From JBQTKD01 sp963703165 (GTDB lineage Bacteria > Actinomycetota > Actinomycetes > Sporichthyales > Sporichthyaceae), in NCBI GenBank assembly GCA_963703165.1, contig OY969798.1, positions 434,001 to 498,000 of the forward strand: a stretch of DNA of 64,000 nucleotides. The letters run 5' to 3'. Position 1 is the first letter of the stretch. The number at the start of each line of letters is the position of its first letter. Position numbers and translations under genes: made by a program. Below the pieces are notes generated by a model, which saw only the letters and a list, made by a program, of their open reading frames with translations, was not told the origin of the DNA and searched no databases. This document shows positions 44,981-54,172 of the stretch, one piece after another.

Positions 44981-45811
44981 CTACGCCGCTTCGGCGGCGA
45001 TGCGGTCCGTGAGGCCCAGCACCCGGACCAGTTCGACCGTCGCCGAGTGCGCCGCGGTGCGCAGCAGCACCGTGGTCCCCCGCCGGCGTGCGGCCGAGGC
45101 CAACGTGTGCAGGCCGTGGTGATCGATGAAGATCAGCCGACGCGCGTCCACGACCAACGGTCCCTCGGGGCACAGTGACAGCACCCGCTCCAGCGCGCGG
45201 GCGAACAACGGCCGACAGGACCGGTCCACCTCACCGGCGAGCGCGAAGCTGGCGCCAGGCTGGGCGTAGATCCGGAACAGGGCCGACCCGCGGCTGACGA
45301 ACGGGTGCATGCAGGCCAACTCGGCAACCTCGGAGGGAGCCAGCACCTGCTTGTCGTAGGCGCACAGGGCCGAGCCCAGCGCCGGGATCTGCCCGTCGGC
45401 GAGGAACTCCCACCGGGCGAAGGCTTCGCGCTGCTCGGCGGTGCGCACCATGTCGGTGGCGTCGACGACGATGCGCGGCTGTCGCACGGTCTCCGCCGCT
45501 GCTGCTCGGGCCTTGAGAGTGGCCTCGGGCCGGACCACGCCGCGGGCGTCGATCTCGTAGAACTCGTTCAGGGTGAACACCTCGGTGCCGACCGGGATGG
45601 CGCCGAGGATGTGCCGCAGCTCGACCCGCAGATCCGCGACCGACCCGGAGCCGATGTACTGGATGGGCACGCCGGCGTCGACGGCCTCAGCCAGGTACTC
45701 GGCCGTACGTGCCTGGAACTCGGCGCGGTCGGCGAAGGCCCAACACAGGTGGCTGTCGGAAGGAAGATCCCGGGCAGACGGGACGGCGTACGCGGGGCGG
45801 GGGTCGTTCAC
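44981..45811 (-). CDS. MEDS-STAS fusion protein (sensory anti-anti-sigma type)
   Basis: 276 residues from GTG 45811. Residues about 15-170 match the MEDS/DcmR-like sensory domain (HLCWAFADRAEFQARTAEYLAEAVDAG, VDATDMVRTAEQREAFARWEFLAD, LCAYDKQVLAPSEV). Residues about 185-276 are a STAS domain (RIYAQPGASFALAGEVD, LVVDARRLIFIDHHGLHTLASAARRRG). The usual phosphorylatable serine of SpoIIAA-type STAS (DxS) is replaced by IDHHG, so classical phospho-switching is doubtful. Such proteins feed sigma-B-like pathways; no kinase or sigma gene is adjacent. Confidence 0.82.
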   Translation of the reverse strand: MNDPRPAYAVPSARDLPSDSHLCWAFADRAEFQARTAEYLAEAVDAGVPIQYIGSGSVADLRVELRHILGAIPVGTEVFTLNEFYEIDARGVVRPEATLKARAAAAETVRQPRIVVDATDMVRTAEQREAFARWEFLADGQIPALGSALCAYDKQVLAPSEVAELACMHPFVSRGSALFRIYAQPGASFALAGEVDRSCRPLFARALERVLSLCPEGPLVVDARRLIFIDHHGLHTLASAARRRGTTVLLRTAAHSATVELVRVLGLTDRIAAEAA

Positions 45812-46045
45812 CGCATCAGATTCGGGGTGTGCACACCCGCGGTCAAGGGTCGTGGGCAGACCGTTTCAGCCTGTTCACATGACGCTCGCCCGAACAGTGA
45901 CGCCATTTCATGCCGAGTGGACGTTTACCGTGCGATCCGAACCCCGACGAACTCGGACAAACCCCGACACGCCCCCGCCGGAGAGAGCGAAACCCGTACG
46001 TCGTAGGCAGAACCGGCCCACAGCGCATCCGCACCTGAAGCGGTG

Positions 46046-46562
46046 TCAGCGGCGTCGCGTCAGGCGCACTGTCCCCACGCTGATCAACACCAGAGCGGGC
46101 ACGAACCACAGCGCCGCCTTCGCTTCCCGACTCAGCTCCACGCGGAACGTCGCGCCGTTGACCTGCACGTCGCGGCTCCACGCGTCCTTCTGCACGCGGT
46201 CGCCGATCGTGAGTCTCTGACCGACCGCGCGATCGACCTGGCGCGACGACGAACCGACGGTCACGAACCAGGCGTTGCGGGTGCCCGGGTGCTCGTCCTT
46301 GACGGTGATCGAGCGCACTGTGCCGTCGAACGAGACCGGGATGGCCGAGCGCGCGAACAGCTCCCACGCCATGACCGCGCCGAGCAGCAGCACCATGGTC
46401 GAGCAGGAGGGCGGTCGCACCGGCCCCGCCCAGGAAGTGGCCGGCGTAGTCCACACGTCGTGGGAAGGCGAACATGGTCAGGACCGTCGTCAGCGCCACC
46501 GCCGCGACCATCACCATCTCCCCCGGCAGGCCCTTGGGTAGCGGTGGTTCCTTCTCCCTCAT
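46046..46562 (-). pseudogene. Three-helix membrane protein gene, apparently frameshifted
   Basis: From ATG 46562 the frame reads MREKEPPLPKGLPGEMVMVA, a first membrane helix and VDYAGHFLGGAGATALLL, then turns to nonsense. A frame one base away continues from about 46400 with VLLLGAVMAWELFARSAIPV, a soluble beta-type loop (VKDEHPGTRNAWFVTVG, DVQVNGATFRVEL) and a third helix (ALWFVPALVLISVGTVRL), ending TRRR. Joined, they make one coherent protein of about 171 residues. Either a real single-base mutation or a sequencing error near 46395-46405; no slippery site is visible. Family not recognised. Confidence 0.6.
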
Positions 46563-46573
46563 GCCGCCCGACC

Positions 46574-47845
46574 CTAAGTGAGCAGGTCGCGCTGGAGTTT
46601 CCAGTAGGTGTTGCGACGGGGCCGCTGCTCCGGGTCGATGGATTTCGGGGGGATCATCTCGGGGATCCCGTCCGGCCCCAGGCGAATTTCCCAGCCGTGG
46701 AGGTGGACACCGCGGTGATGTTTTTCGCAGAGCAGAACACCGTTCTCGACTGATGTGATGCCGCCGTGTTCCCACCATCTGATGTGGTGGGCTCTGCACA
46801 GCCACGGTGGTGCGGTGCATCCGGCGTGGACGCACCCGCCGTCGCGGGCGACTATCGCTTTCCAGATCGGCCCGGTCACCGTGCGGTAGGTACGGCCCAC
46901 CGACAGTGGGACGCCGTACTTGTCCAGCACGATCGGGGTGACCTCCGCGTCGCACAACAGCTGCCGCACGGTCGCGGGGCTCAACGCCGATCCGGTCGCG
47001 AGGGCCGCGTAGGCAGCGCCGGTCAGACCCTTGAGGGTGTCGAGGCCGGTGACGAGGTTCAGGTGCGGGGCGACACCGCGGGAGTTCGGGAGATCCCCGG
47101 TCCGCAGAGTCTTCTCGATGATGTCGCGCATCGCGTCCGCGCGGCGTTGCGGGGTGGAGCGGAGGTCCTCGGCGTCGTCGGGGCGTTCCAGGGCGGCGAT
47201 CGCAGCCTTGAGCTTGGCGACCTGCTCGATCCCGTCGCGGTAGTGCACGGACTGGGTACCGTCGGCGTGGTTGGTGTAGCTCAGCGACCGGGGGTGGGTG
47301 CGTTCGTCCGGCTCGGGGCCGTCGGTGTCGGCCCGGTACAGGATCCGTTGGCCGAACTCATGCAGGTCGCTGGCGTTGACGTGGGCGGCGGCCTCGAGCA
47401 TCCGGTCGCGGGCGAAGTCGACCTGCTCCGCGGTGCTGACCTTGGCGAGCTTGCGCAACGCCTCCACGATCACGGGCGTCTGCTCCGGATTCACCGCACC
47501 CGACGCCAGGGCCTCACCGACGGGCTTGTGCGGACCGGCACACGCCTTGGCCATGGCCACGTCGTCCTTGGCCGCGCGGTGCGTGAGGTTCAACGCCCCG
47601 GCCAGCCAGTGCTTGGTCGACAGGTCCCCGTTCGCCTCGGCGATCCCACGGGAGTCATGGGCCGCGACCGCTTTGAGGTATCCGGCCTTGGCCGCGGACA
47701 GCACCTGGGCCCAGGACAGGACCAGGTCCGTGACCTCACCGTCCACGCAGCGGTCGATGTGGTGGAAGGACTCCAACGCCTCAGCCATCTCCGCGGCAAC
47801 GGCCTGAACGGCCACGGTCGCGGGAGTCATGAGGGCGGTGTCCAT
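46574..47845 (-). CDS. DUF222-HNH endonuclease protein, intact
   Basis: 423 residues from ATG 47845. DUF222 at about 20-290 (ALNLTHRAAKDDVAMAKAC, NPEQTPVIVEALRKLAKVS), then the HNH core CVHAGCTAPPWLCRAHHIRW, GGITSVENGVLLCEKHHRGVH with all histidines, the asparagine and zinc-type cysteines in place. Family members are repeated in actinobacterial genomes (13E12 repeats of mycobacteria) and may be mobile homing-type nucleases; their biological role is not settled. It is not closely similar to the pseudogene copy at 12.6-14.3 kb. Confidence 0.88.
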   Translation of the reverse strand: MDTALMTPATVAVQAVAAEMAEALESFHHIDRCVDGEVTDLVLSWAQVLSAAKAGYLKAVAAHDSRGIAEANGDLSTKHWLAGALNLTHRAAKDDVAMAKACAGPHKPVGEALASGAVNPEQTPVIVEALRKLAKVSTAEQVDFARDRMLEAAAHVNASDLHEFGQRILYRADTDGPEPDERTHPRSLSYTNHADGTQSVHYRDGIEQVAKLKAAIAALERPDDAEDLRSTPQRRADAMRDIIEKTLRTGDLPNSRGVAPHLNLVTGLDTLKGLTGAAYAALATGSALSPATVRQLLCDAEVTPIVLDKYGVPLSVGRTYRTVTGPIWKAIVARDGGCVHAGCTAPPWLCRAHHIRWWEHGGITSVENGVLLCEKHHRGVHLHGWEIRLGPDGIPEMIPPKSIDPEQRPRRNTYWKLQRDLLT

Positions 47846-48100
47846 GCAGATAACTCTAGAGAGACCCTCCGACAGTTTCGGCCCGAAATATGGCCTCTCC
47901 AGAAACAGATTTTCCCTATTTTCCAGATGTCCTGACGTTCAGTCACTCTTTCAACAGCCACCACCACGGGCACCCCAGTCAACCTTCCGGAACCCGCAGC
48001 GGTGAGCGGCCACAGCACCCCCACCCTCAGCGACGAAGTCTCCGATCCCCTTCCACCTGCCCGGGGCACAACACCCAGCCTGCCTGGCTAGGCTCAGGGC

Positions 48101-49610
48101 GTGACGCACTCAGTAGCCCCGGAATTCCTTGCCCTCCCCCGTGACGTTCTTGCCGAAGCCGCGCTGTCCACAGCGAAGAGCCTCGGCGCGAGTCACGCCG
48201 ACTTCCGCCTCGAGCGCCTGCGCCAGCAGGGCATCCGGCTGCGCGACGGTCGCGTCGAGGCCAGCGGCGAGTCCGCCGAGCTCGGTTTCGCGGTCCGCGT
48301 CGTGGTCGACGGGACCTGGGGCTTCGCGGCCGGGGTCGACCTGACTCCCGAGGCCGCGGCCGAGGTCGCGCGTCAGGCCGTGGCTGTCGCAAGGACCTGC
48401 CGCCCGGTGAACACCGACCCCGTCGAGCTGGCCGCCGAGCCGTCGCACGGGACGACCACCTGGGTATCGGCCTACGAGATCGACCCGTTCACGATCAGCG
48501 AGCCGGAGAAGATCGCGCTGCTGGTCGACTGGAGCAACCGGCTGATGGCCCACAAGGCCGTCTCGCACGTCGACGCCGGCCTGATCGCGGTGCTGGAGAA
48601 CAAGTACTACGCCGACCTGTCCGGGCACAGTCACCACGCAGCAGCGGGTGCGGATCCAGCCGAACGTCGAGGCAACGGCGATCGACGAGGCCGGTGGTCG
48701 CTTCGAGACCATGGACACTCTCGCGCCGCCCGCCGGACGGGGCTGGGAGTACGCCCAGGGCACCGGTTGGGACTGGGACGCCGAACTGGCCGCGCTCCCG
48801 GAGCTGCTCGCCGAGAAGCTCGCCGCGCCCTCGGTGGAAGCCGGGACCTACGACGTCGTGATCGACCCGACGAACCTGTGGCTGACCATCCACGAGTCCA
48901 TCGGCCACGCCACCGAGCTGGACCGGGCGCTGGGCTACGAGGCCGCGTACGCGGGCACCTCCTTCGCCACCCCGGACAAGCTGAACAAGCTGAAGTACGG
49001 CTCGGGGCTGATGAACGTCACCGGTGACCGCACGGTCATGCACGGCCTGGCCACCATCGGCTTCGACGATGAGGGCGTCGCCACGCAGTCCTGGGACATC
49101 GTGAAGGACGGGATTCTGGTCGGCTACCAACTCGACCGGCGGATCGCCTCGGTCACCGGGCAGGACCGGTCCAACGGGTGCGCGTTCGCCGACTCCCCCG
49201 GCCACACCCCGATCCAACGCATGGCCAACGTGTCCCTGCAACCCACACCTGACGGACCGTCAACCGAAGATCTCGTCGGGAGCATGGACAACGGGATCTA
49301 CATCGTCGGGGACAAGAGCTGGTCCATCGACATGCAGCGCTACAACTTCCAGTTCACCGGCCAGCGCTTCTTCCGGGTCCGCGGCGGGAAGATCGTCGGG
49401 CAGGTGCGCGACGTCGCCTACCAATCCACGACCACCGACTTCTGGGGCTCGATGAGCGCCGTCGGCGGGCCGCAGACCTACCTGCTCGGCGGGGCGTTCA
49501 ACTGCGGCAAGGGACAACCGGGACAGGTGGCCGCGGTCAGCCACGGCTGTCCGTCGGCCCTGTTCAACGGCGTCAAGATTCTGAACACGGTCAGCGAGGG
49601 GGGCAAATGA
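48101..49610 (+). pseudogene. tldD: TldD metalloprotease gene with a one-base frameshift
   Basis: Starts at GTG 48101 and reads well to VLENKYYADLSG. At 48623-48625 a run of three G in CCGGGCACAG shifts the frame; removing one G restores TVTTQQRVRIQPNVEATAID and an open frame to 49610, giving about 502 residues, the usual size. The metal motif HESIGHATE is intact in the second part. TldD/TldE degrade peptides and mature microcins and RiPPs. The ATGA overlap with tldE is preserved. A homopolymer of this kind is a typical sequencing-error site, so the gene may be intact in the organism. Confidence 0.8.
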
Positions 49611-51007
49611 GCTCGTCGAATGTTCCCGATCTGGTCGATCGGGCGCTGGAGCTGTCCAAGGCCGACGCCACCATGGTGGTCGCCGAGGAGTCCAGCACCG
49701 CCAACCTGCGCTGGGCGTCCAACACGTTGACCACCAACGGGATCGCGCTGTCCCGCTCGGTGACCATCATCGCGATGGTCAACGGCAAGGAGGGCATGGC
49801 CACCGGCGTGCTCGCGCGCAGCAACCCGGACCCTGCCGCGTTGGCCGAACTGGTCGCGGCCGCGGAGTCCGCCGCCCGCGGGGGCGAGCCGGCCGAGGAC
49901 GAGATGCCGCTGATCGGGCCGGGCGACGCACCGTCGTGCCCGGACTGGTCCGCGCCGCCGGAGGCGACCTCCATCGAGGTGTTCGCCGGACTGGCCACCG
50001 GCCTGGGCGAAGCCTTCGCGGCCGCCCGTGGCGCTGACCGGCAGCTGTTCGGTTTCGCCGAGCACACCGTCGACACCACGTACTACGGATCCTCGACGGG
50101 AGTACGGCTGCGCCACGTGCAGCCCACCGGCCGGCTCGAGGTGAACGCGAAGTCCACCGACTACAAGCGTTCGGCGTGGGCGGGTGCGGCGACCCGCGAT
50201 TTCAGCGACGTCGATTTCGCCGCGATCGACGCCGGCCTCACTGCACGTCTGGGGTGGGCCGAGCGCCACATCGACCTGCCCGCCGGCCGCTACGAGACGC
50301 TGCTACCGCCGACCGCCGTCGCCGATCTGATGATCAACGCGTACTGGTCGGCCGCCGGTCGCGACAGCATCGAGGGCCGCACCGTCTACTCCGCCCCGGG
50401 CGGGAAGACGCGCCTCGGTGAGCGGCTCAGCAAGACGCCGATCACCATGACCAGCGACCCGGGCGCCCCGGGCCTGCAGTGCTGCCCGTTCACCTTGACC
50501 GCCTCGTCAGGCAGTACCGCGTCGGTGTTCGACAACGGCATGGCCGTGCCGGCGGTGGACTGGATCCGCGGTGGGGTCCTGCACAACCTGGCACACACCC
50601 GCTGGACCGCACAGCACTACGGCGCCCCCGGCGCGACCCCCGGTGCGGACAACCTGATCGTGTCCGTGCCCGACCCGGCCGGGTCTCTGCAGGACCTGAT
50701 CGCCCGCACCGACCGCGGGCTGCTGCTGACCTGCCTCTGGTACATCCGCGAGGTCGACCCGCAGACGCTGCTGCTCACGGGGCTGACCCGCGACGGCGTC
50801 TACCTCGTCGAGAAGGGCGAGGTCGTCGGCGCGGTCAACAACTTCCGGTTCAACGAGAGCCCCGTCGGCCTGCTCGACCGCCTGATGGAGGTCGGCACGA
50901 CCGAGCGGACACTGCCGCGCGAGTGGGGCGACTGGTTCACCCGCGCGGCCATGCCGCCCGTCCGCGTGGACGGATTCAACATGTCGAGCGTGTCCGAGGC
51001 TCAGTGA
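49607..51007 (+). CDS. tldE: TldE/PmbA-family protein
   Basis: 466 residues from ATG 49607, overlapping the tldD stop by 4 nt. Family text: EESSTANLRWASNTLTTNGIALSR, FGFAEHTVDTTYYGSSTGVRLRH, LQCCPFTLTASSGSTASVFDNG, LLLTCLWYIREVDPQTLLLTGLTRDGVYLVEKG. It lacks the HExxxH motif, as expected for the non-catalytic partner that forms a heterodimer with TldD. Its last 7 bases overlap the end of the convergent beta-helix gene. Confidence 0.9.
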   Translation: MSSSNVPDLVDRALELSKADATMVVAEESSTANLRWASNTLTTNGIALSRSVTIIAMVNGKEGMATGVLARSNPDPAALAELVAAAESAARGGEPAEDEMPLIGPGDAPSCPDWSAPPEATSIEVFAGLATGLGEAFAAARGADRQLFGFAEHTVDTTYYGSSTGVRLRHVQPTGRLEVNAKSTDYKRSAWAGAATRDFSDVDFAAIDAGLTARLGWAERHIDLPAGRYETLLPPTAVADLMINAYWSAAGRDSIEGRTVYSAPGGKTRLGERLSKTPITMTSDPGAPGLQCCPFTLTASSGSTASVFDNGMAVPAVDWIRGGVLHNLAHTRWTAQHYGAPGATPGADNLIVSVPDPAGSLQDLIARTDRGLLLTCLWYIREVDPQTLLLTGLTRDGVYLVEKGEVVGAVNNFRFNESPVGLLDRLMEVGTTERTLPREWGDWFTRAAMPPVRVDGFNMSSVSEAQ

Positions 51008-53145
51008 TGTGAGCGTCCGTGCGACCGGCCCTGCGGTTCGTAGGCGCCGGCCGCACACGCGGCGGGGCCGGCAGCACCCGGCCGGCCGAAGCCGCGCTGG
51101 TCGTTGCCGTTGACCCCGGTGCACATGCCGCTGCTGATCGGGACGGCCTGGTACGGCCAGCCGTTGTCCGGCAACGACCGGGTACGGGTCGGGCCGCCGT
51201 TGTCACGCAGCGTGCCCAGGCTCGCGCCGAGGCCGAGGACCAGGGGGCTGGTAGGTCCGAACGCACAGGGCGCGGCGGGGATGACTCCGCCTAGCTCCGC
51301 ACCGAGCGCGTTGTAACCACCGTCGGTGAAGAGGGCCGGGGCTGAGGTCACGCAGCGGAGCACCCGCGGACTGTCCAGCAGTGACGCCGTGACCTCGATC
51401 GTCCCGCCGACGGACTCGATCAAGACTCCCTCCCCGTCTGCCGCGGTCGGCGGCACCGGGGTCCCGGACCCGGACGCGCCTGCCGTGCCCGGGACCACGT
51501 CGGTCAACGTGACGTGACGAAGCGTCAGCGGCGAACCTCCCGACGCGAAAATTCCGTTGACGTACCCGCCGGCACCACCCACCCCAGGGGCAGTCGCGGT
51601 GCCGCCGCCACGGCCCCCGGCACCGCCCTTGACGTCGGTGATCGTCGAGTCCGTCAGCACCGGCGCGCCGTTGGTGACGTACACCCCGACCGCGTTGCCA
51701 CCCCTGGAGCCGCCGGGCCAGGCCGTGTTGCGCAACCCGGCCGCGCCGGCAGCGCCGCGAATGCCGGCGATCGTGCTCGCACGCACGCCTGCCTGGTTCG
51801 AGCTGAGCGAGAGTCCCGCGACGAAACTGCCCCCGGGCCCATCGGCACCCGCCGCACCTGACATCACGTCAGTGATCTCCATGCGCTCCCCGACGGCCAG
51901 GCCGTTCGTGGCGAACAGGCTCACGCCGTAGGCCGCCCCGCCGACGACGCCCAGACCGGCGGCACCGCCGCGCAGGCGGGTGACGGCGCTGTCGAGGACG
52001 GCGGCGACCACCCCGACGGATCCGGAAGCGTTGATCCTGACGCCGGTCACCAGCCCGCCGGAGCCGCCGTTGACACCGGCTCCCTGCGGCGCCCCCGGGG
52101 CGCCACCACATCCGCCGCGCAGATCGGTGACCCTGGAATGCCCCACAATTCCCCGTTCGGCCACCACGCTGACAGCGCCGCCTCCACCGCCGGCGCCGCC
52201 CACGCCTTCGGTCCCGATGACAGCCCCAGTTCCTGGCGCGCCTGCGTTCCCGCCCACACCCCCGTCGCCACCGATCAGCGAAATCACGGCGGTGCGGGCC
52301 ACCTGCGCCTCCGGCGCCGCGAGGAAGACGCCGCTGACACTCCCGCCGCGTGCGCCGACGCCGCCATCGCCACCGTTCTCAGCGGCGGCGCCCGTCCTGC
52401 CGTTGCCGCCGCGGCCGCCCGCGCCACCGGTCAACGACTGGACCGATACGTCCTCGACCCGGCTGATCACTCCGGGCGCCGGCGGGGCGGCCGGCGCCTG
52501 ATAGACGCCGAACGCCGCACCGCCGACGCCACCGTCACTCCCTGAAGCGCCTGCGAGCACCCCCGCTGCGCCTGGACCACCGGCTCCGCCGGTCAGGTTC
52601 TCGATCTCGACGTCGCGGACGATCAACGCCCCGAGGTGGACCGACGCGATCCCCGCGACGTCGGCGCCATCCGCACCGGGCGCGGCGGCGGGGATCCGAC
52701 GGCCGACGACCGAGAGGTCCTCGACCGCGACCGGCGCGGTGAGCGTCGCGACGGCAACGCCTGCGAGACCCGGGCCGCCGTCGATCGGGACGGTGGTGCT
52801 CACCGGCCGCAGCTTGGTGCGGTCCTCGCCGTCGCCGTCGATCGTCAAGGACGCCCAGCCGAGGGCGGTGTCGATCGTCACGCCGTCGAAGGTGCCCCGC
52901 CCGATGCGGATGCGCACGTCGTTGCCGACGTTGCCCGCGGCGATCGCCTTGGCGATGGCAGCCGCCACGGTGCGGCACGGACGATTGCCCAGGCAGATGT
53001 TGGTGTCCTTGCCCGAGGTGCTCACCGTGTACTCGACGGTGGCCGCGTGCGCGGGGGCGGCGGTAAGCACGCCGGCGAACCCGGACGCGATCAGACCGGC
53101 GATCGTGACGGCGGTGCGGCCACGCGTGGAAGGACGGTTGGACAC
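51001..53145 (-). CDS. Glycine-rich secreted parallel beta-helix protein
   Basis: 714 residues from GTG 53145. Signal peptide of 34 residues ending PAHA. Residues about 35-110 resemble the start of right-handed beta-helix proteins (YTVSTSGKDTNICLGNRPCRTVAAAIAKA). The middle, about 150-560, is a repeat of 60-70 residues: a Gly/Ala loop (LTGGAGGRGGNGRTGAA type), then VGGxxxGVxxxA, then strands such as VARTAVISLIGG. The C-terminal 90 residues (DNGGPTRTRSLPDNGWPYQAV...NDQRGFGRPG...CAAGAYEP) match the choice-of-anchor Q type ending. It recalls PE_PGRS glycine loops but lacks a PE domain. Probably displayed at the cell surface. Confidence 0.75.
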   Translation of the reverse strand: MSNRPSTRGRTAVTIAGLIASGFAGVLTAAPAHAATVEYTVSTSGKDTNICLGNRPCRTVAAAIAKAIAAGNVGNDVRIRIGRGTFDGVTIDTALGWASLTIDGDGEDRTKLRPVSTTVPIDGGPGLAGVAVATLTAPVAVEDLSVVGRRIPAAAPGADGADVAGIASVHLGALIVRDVEIENLTGGAGGPGAAGVLAGASGSDGGVGGAAFGVYQAPAAPPAPGVISRVEDVSVQSLTGGAGGRGGNGRTGAAAENGGDGGVGARGGSVSGVFLAAPEAQVARTAVISLIGGDGGVGGNAGAPGTGAVIGTEGVGGAGGGGGAVSVVAERGIVGHSRVTDLRGGCGGAPGAPQGAGVNGGSGGLVTGVRINASGSVGVVAAVLDSAVTRLRGGAAGLGVVGGAAYGVSLFATNGLAVGERMEITDVMSGAAGADGPGGSFVAGLSLSSNQAGVRASTIAGIRGAAGAAGLRNTAWPGGSRGGNAVGVYVTNGAPVLTDSTITDVKGGAGGRGGGTATAPGVGGAGGYVNGIFASGGSPLTLRHVTLTDVVPGTAGASGSGTPVPPTAADGEGVLIESVGGTIEVTASLLDSPRVLRCVTSAPALFTDGGYNALGAELGGVIPAAPCAFGPTSPLVLGLGASLGTLRDNGGPTRTRSLPDNGWPYQAVPISSGMCTGVNGNDQRGFGRPGAAGPAACAAGAYEPQGRSHGRSHH

Positions 53146-53188
53146 GGCGGATCCATTCCTCGAGAGGAAGGAAACGCTAAGAGATCTT

Positions 53189-53203
53189 CTGACGTCTCGT
53201 CAG
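53189..53203. promoter_or_regulatory. CTGACG-N3-CGTCAG palindrome, copy 2
   Basis: CTGACGTCTCGTCAG, 43 bp before the start of the beta-helix protein. Matches the site at 29371-29385 in both sequence and distance to the start codon. Candidate operator for a TetR-type regulator not present in this window. Confidence 0.45.
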
Positions 53204-53262
53204 TCGATCGACCGTCCGTTCACTCGGATGCGCCGCCGCGAGACTCCCCGTCGGCGCCACCC

Positions 53263-54066
53263 TTATCCCTGCGCCAGGCGGTCGCGCCACGGGCCGCGCT
53301 GGTAGCCGGTGGGCGCATCGACGGGGTTCTGGCCCACGGCGGTTGCCAGTTCCTCGGTGGACACGTTGAGCGGAGCGAAAACCTCGGCGACGGAGTGGCC
53401 CGCGTCGCCGGTCTCGCCGGCCATCGCCATCGCGACGTCACCGTTGGCGCGAGCCTCCAGCGACTGCACCGCGGCGAGGCCGTTGAGCAGGTTGACGGTC
53501 TCGGCCTGGTTCATCGTCGAGACGCCGGCGCCCAATGCGAACTGCAGCGGGCCGCTGACGAAGCGGTCGTTCGAGGCAACGTGCAGCGTGAGGCTCTGCC
53601 CGGGCGCGACGTCGGCGACGGCGCCGGTCAGCTGGGCGACCTCACGGCCGTCCTTGCGCACCTCGACGGAGAACGCCTGGCTGCCGGCAATCGCCTCGGC
53701 ACCGGTCCAGGTCATGCGCACGACACCGTCGAAGTCACCGGTGAAGGAGTCAGGGCGGACCAGCAGGCCGTCCAGGCGCAGGTCGCCGGAGTTCATCGGG
53801 AAATTGGCCACGCTCGCCGCGGTCGGGTTGTTCGCGAGCGAACCGTAGGCGCCCAGCGTCGGGGAGGAGTCACCGACACCGCCCAGCGCAGCAGCGGCCA
53901 GCGCGCCGATCGTCGCCGTGACGGAGAAACCGATGATCACCTTGGCAACGCGGGCGGGCCCGTCCTTGCGACGCTGAATCGGCGCCTCCGGGCCCGAACC
54001 CTGACGCGGGATCGTGCCGAGGCGTTCCTTGGTGACAGGCGCGGTGGACTTCTGCTCAATGCTCAT
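53263..54066 (-). CDS. Membrane-anchored protein, paralogue of the next gene
   Basis: 267 residues from ATG 54066. Cytoplasmic head of about 40 residues beginning MSIEQ, one TM helix (VAKVIIGFSVTATIGALAAAAL), then an extracytoplasmic beta-rich domain: FPMNSGDLRLDGLLVRPDSF, SQAFSVEVRKDGREVAQLTGAV, APGQSLTLHVASNDRFVSG, followed by a helical 90-residue tail. The beta domain aligns with the protein at 54173-54700. The layout recalls membrane-anchored export or scaffold proteins, but no family is recognised. Confidence 0.65.
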   Translation of the reverse strand: MSIEQKSTAPVTKERLGTIPRQGSGPEAPIQRRKDGPARVAKVIIGFSVTATIGALAAAALGGVGDSSPTLGAYGSLANNPTAASVANFPMNSGDLRLDGLLVRPDSFTGDFDGVVRMTWTGAEAIAGSQAFSVEVRKDGREVAQLTGAVADVAPGQSLTLHVASNDRFVSGPLQFALGAGVSTMNQAETVNLLNGLAAVQSLEARANGDVAMAMAGETGDAGHSVAEVFAPLNVSTEELATAVGQNPVDAPTGYQRGPWRDRLAQG

Positions 54067-54172
54067 AACGGTTGCGGCCTCTCAATTAGTCGTGTCCCTG
54101 CCACTACGACGCACTGGAGGCGGGCCCCGCCGCGTACTTTCGGCCCGTTTCGCCTCAACCGTTCGGCTGAGA

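Noticed and set aside
47932..47946. CTGACGTTCAGTCAC upstream of the intact HNH gene as a third copy of the palindrome
   Set aside because: The right half does not match CGTCAG and the distance to the start differs from the two good sites.
51001..53145. Glycine-rich repeat region as a CRISPR array or tandem DNA repeat
   Set aside because: The repetition is at protein level with divergent DNA; there are no identical direct repeats with regular spacers.
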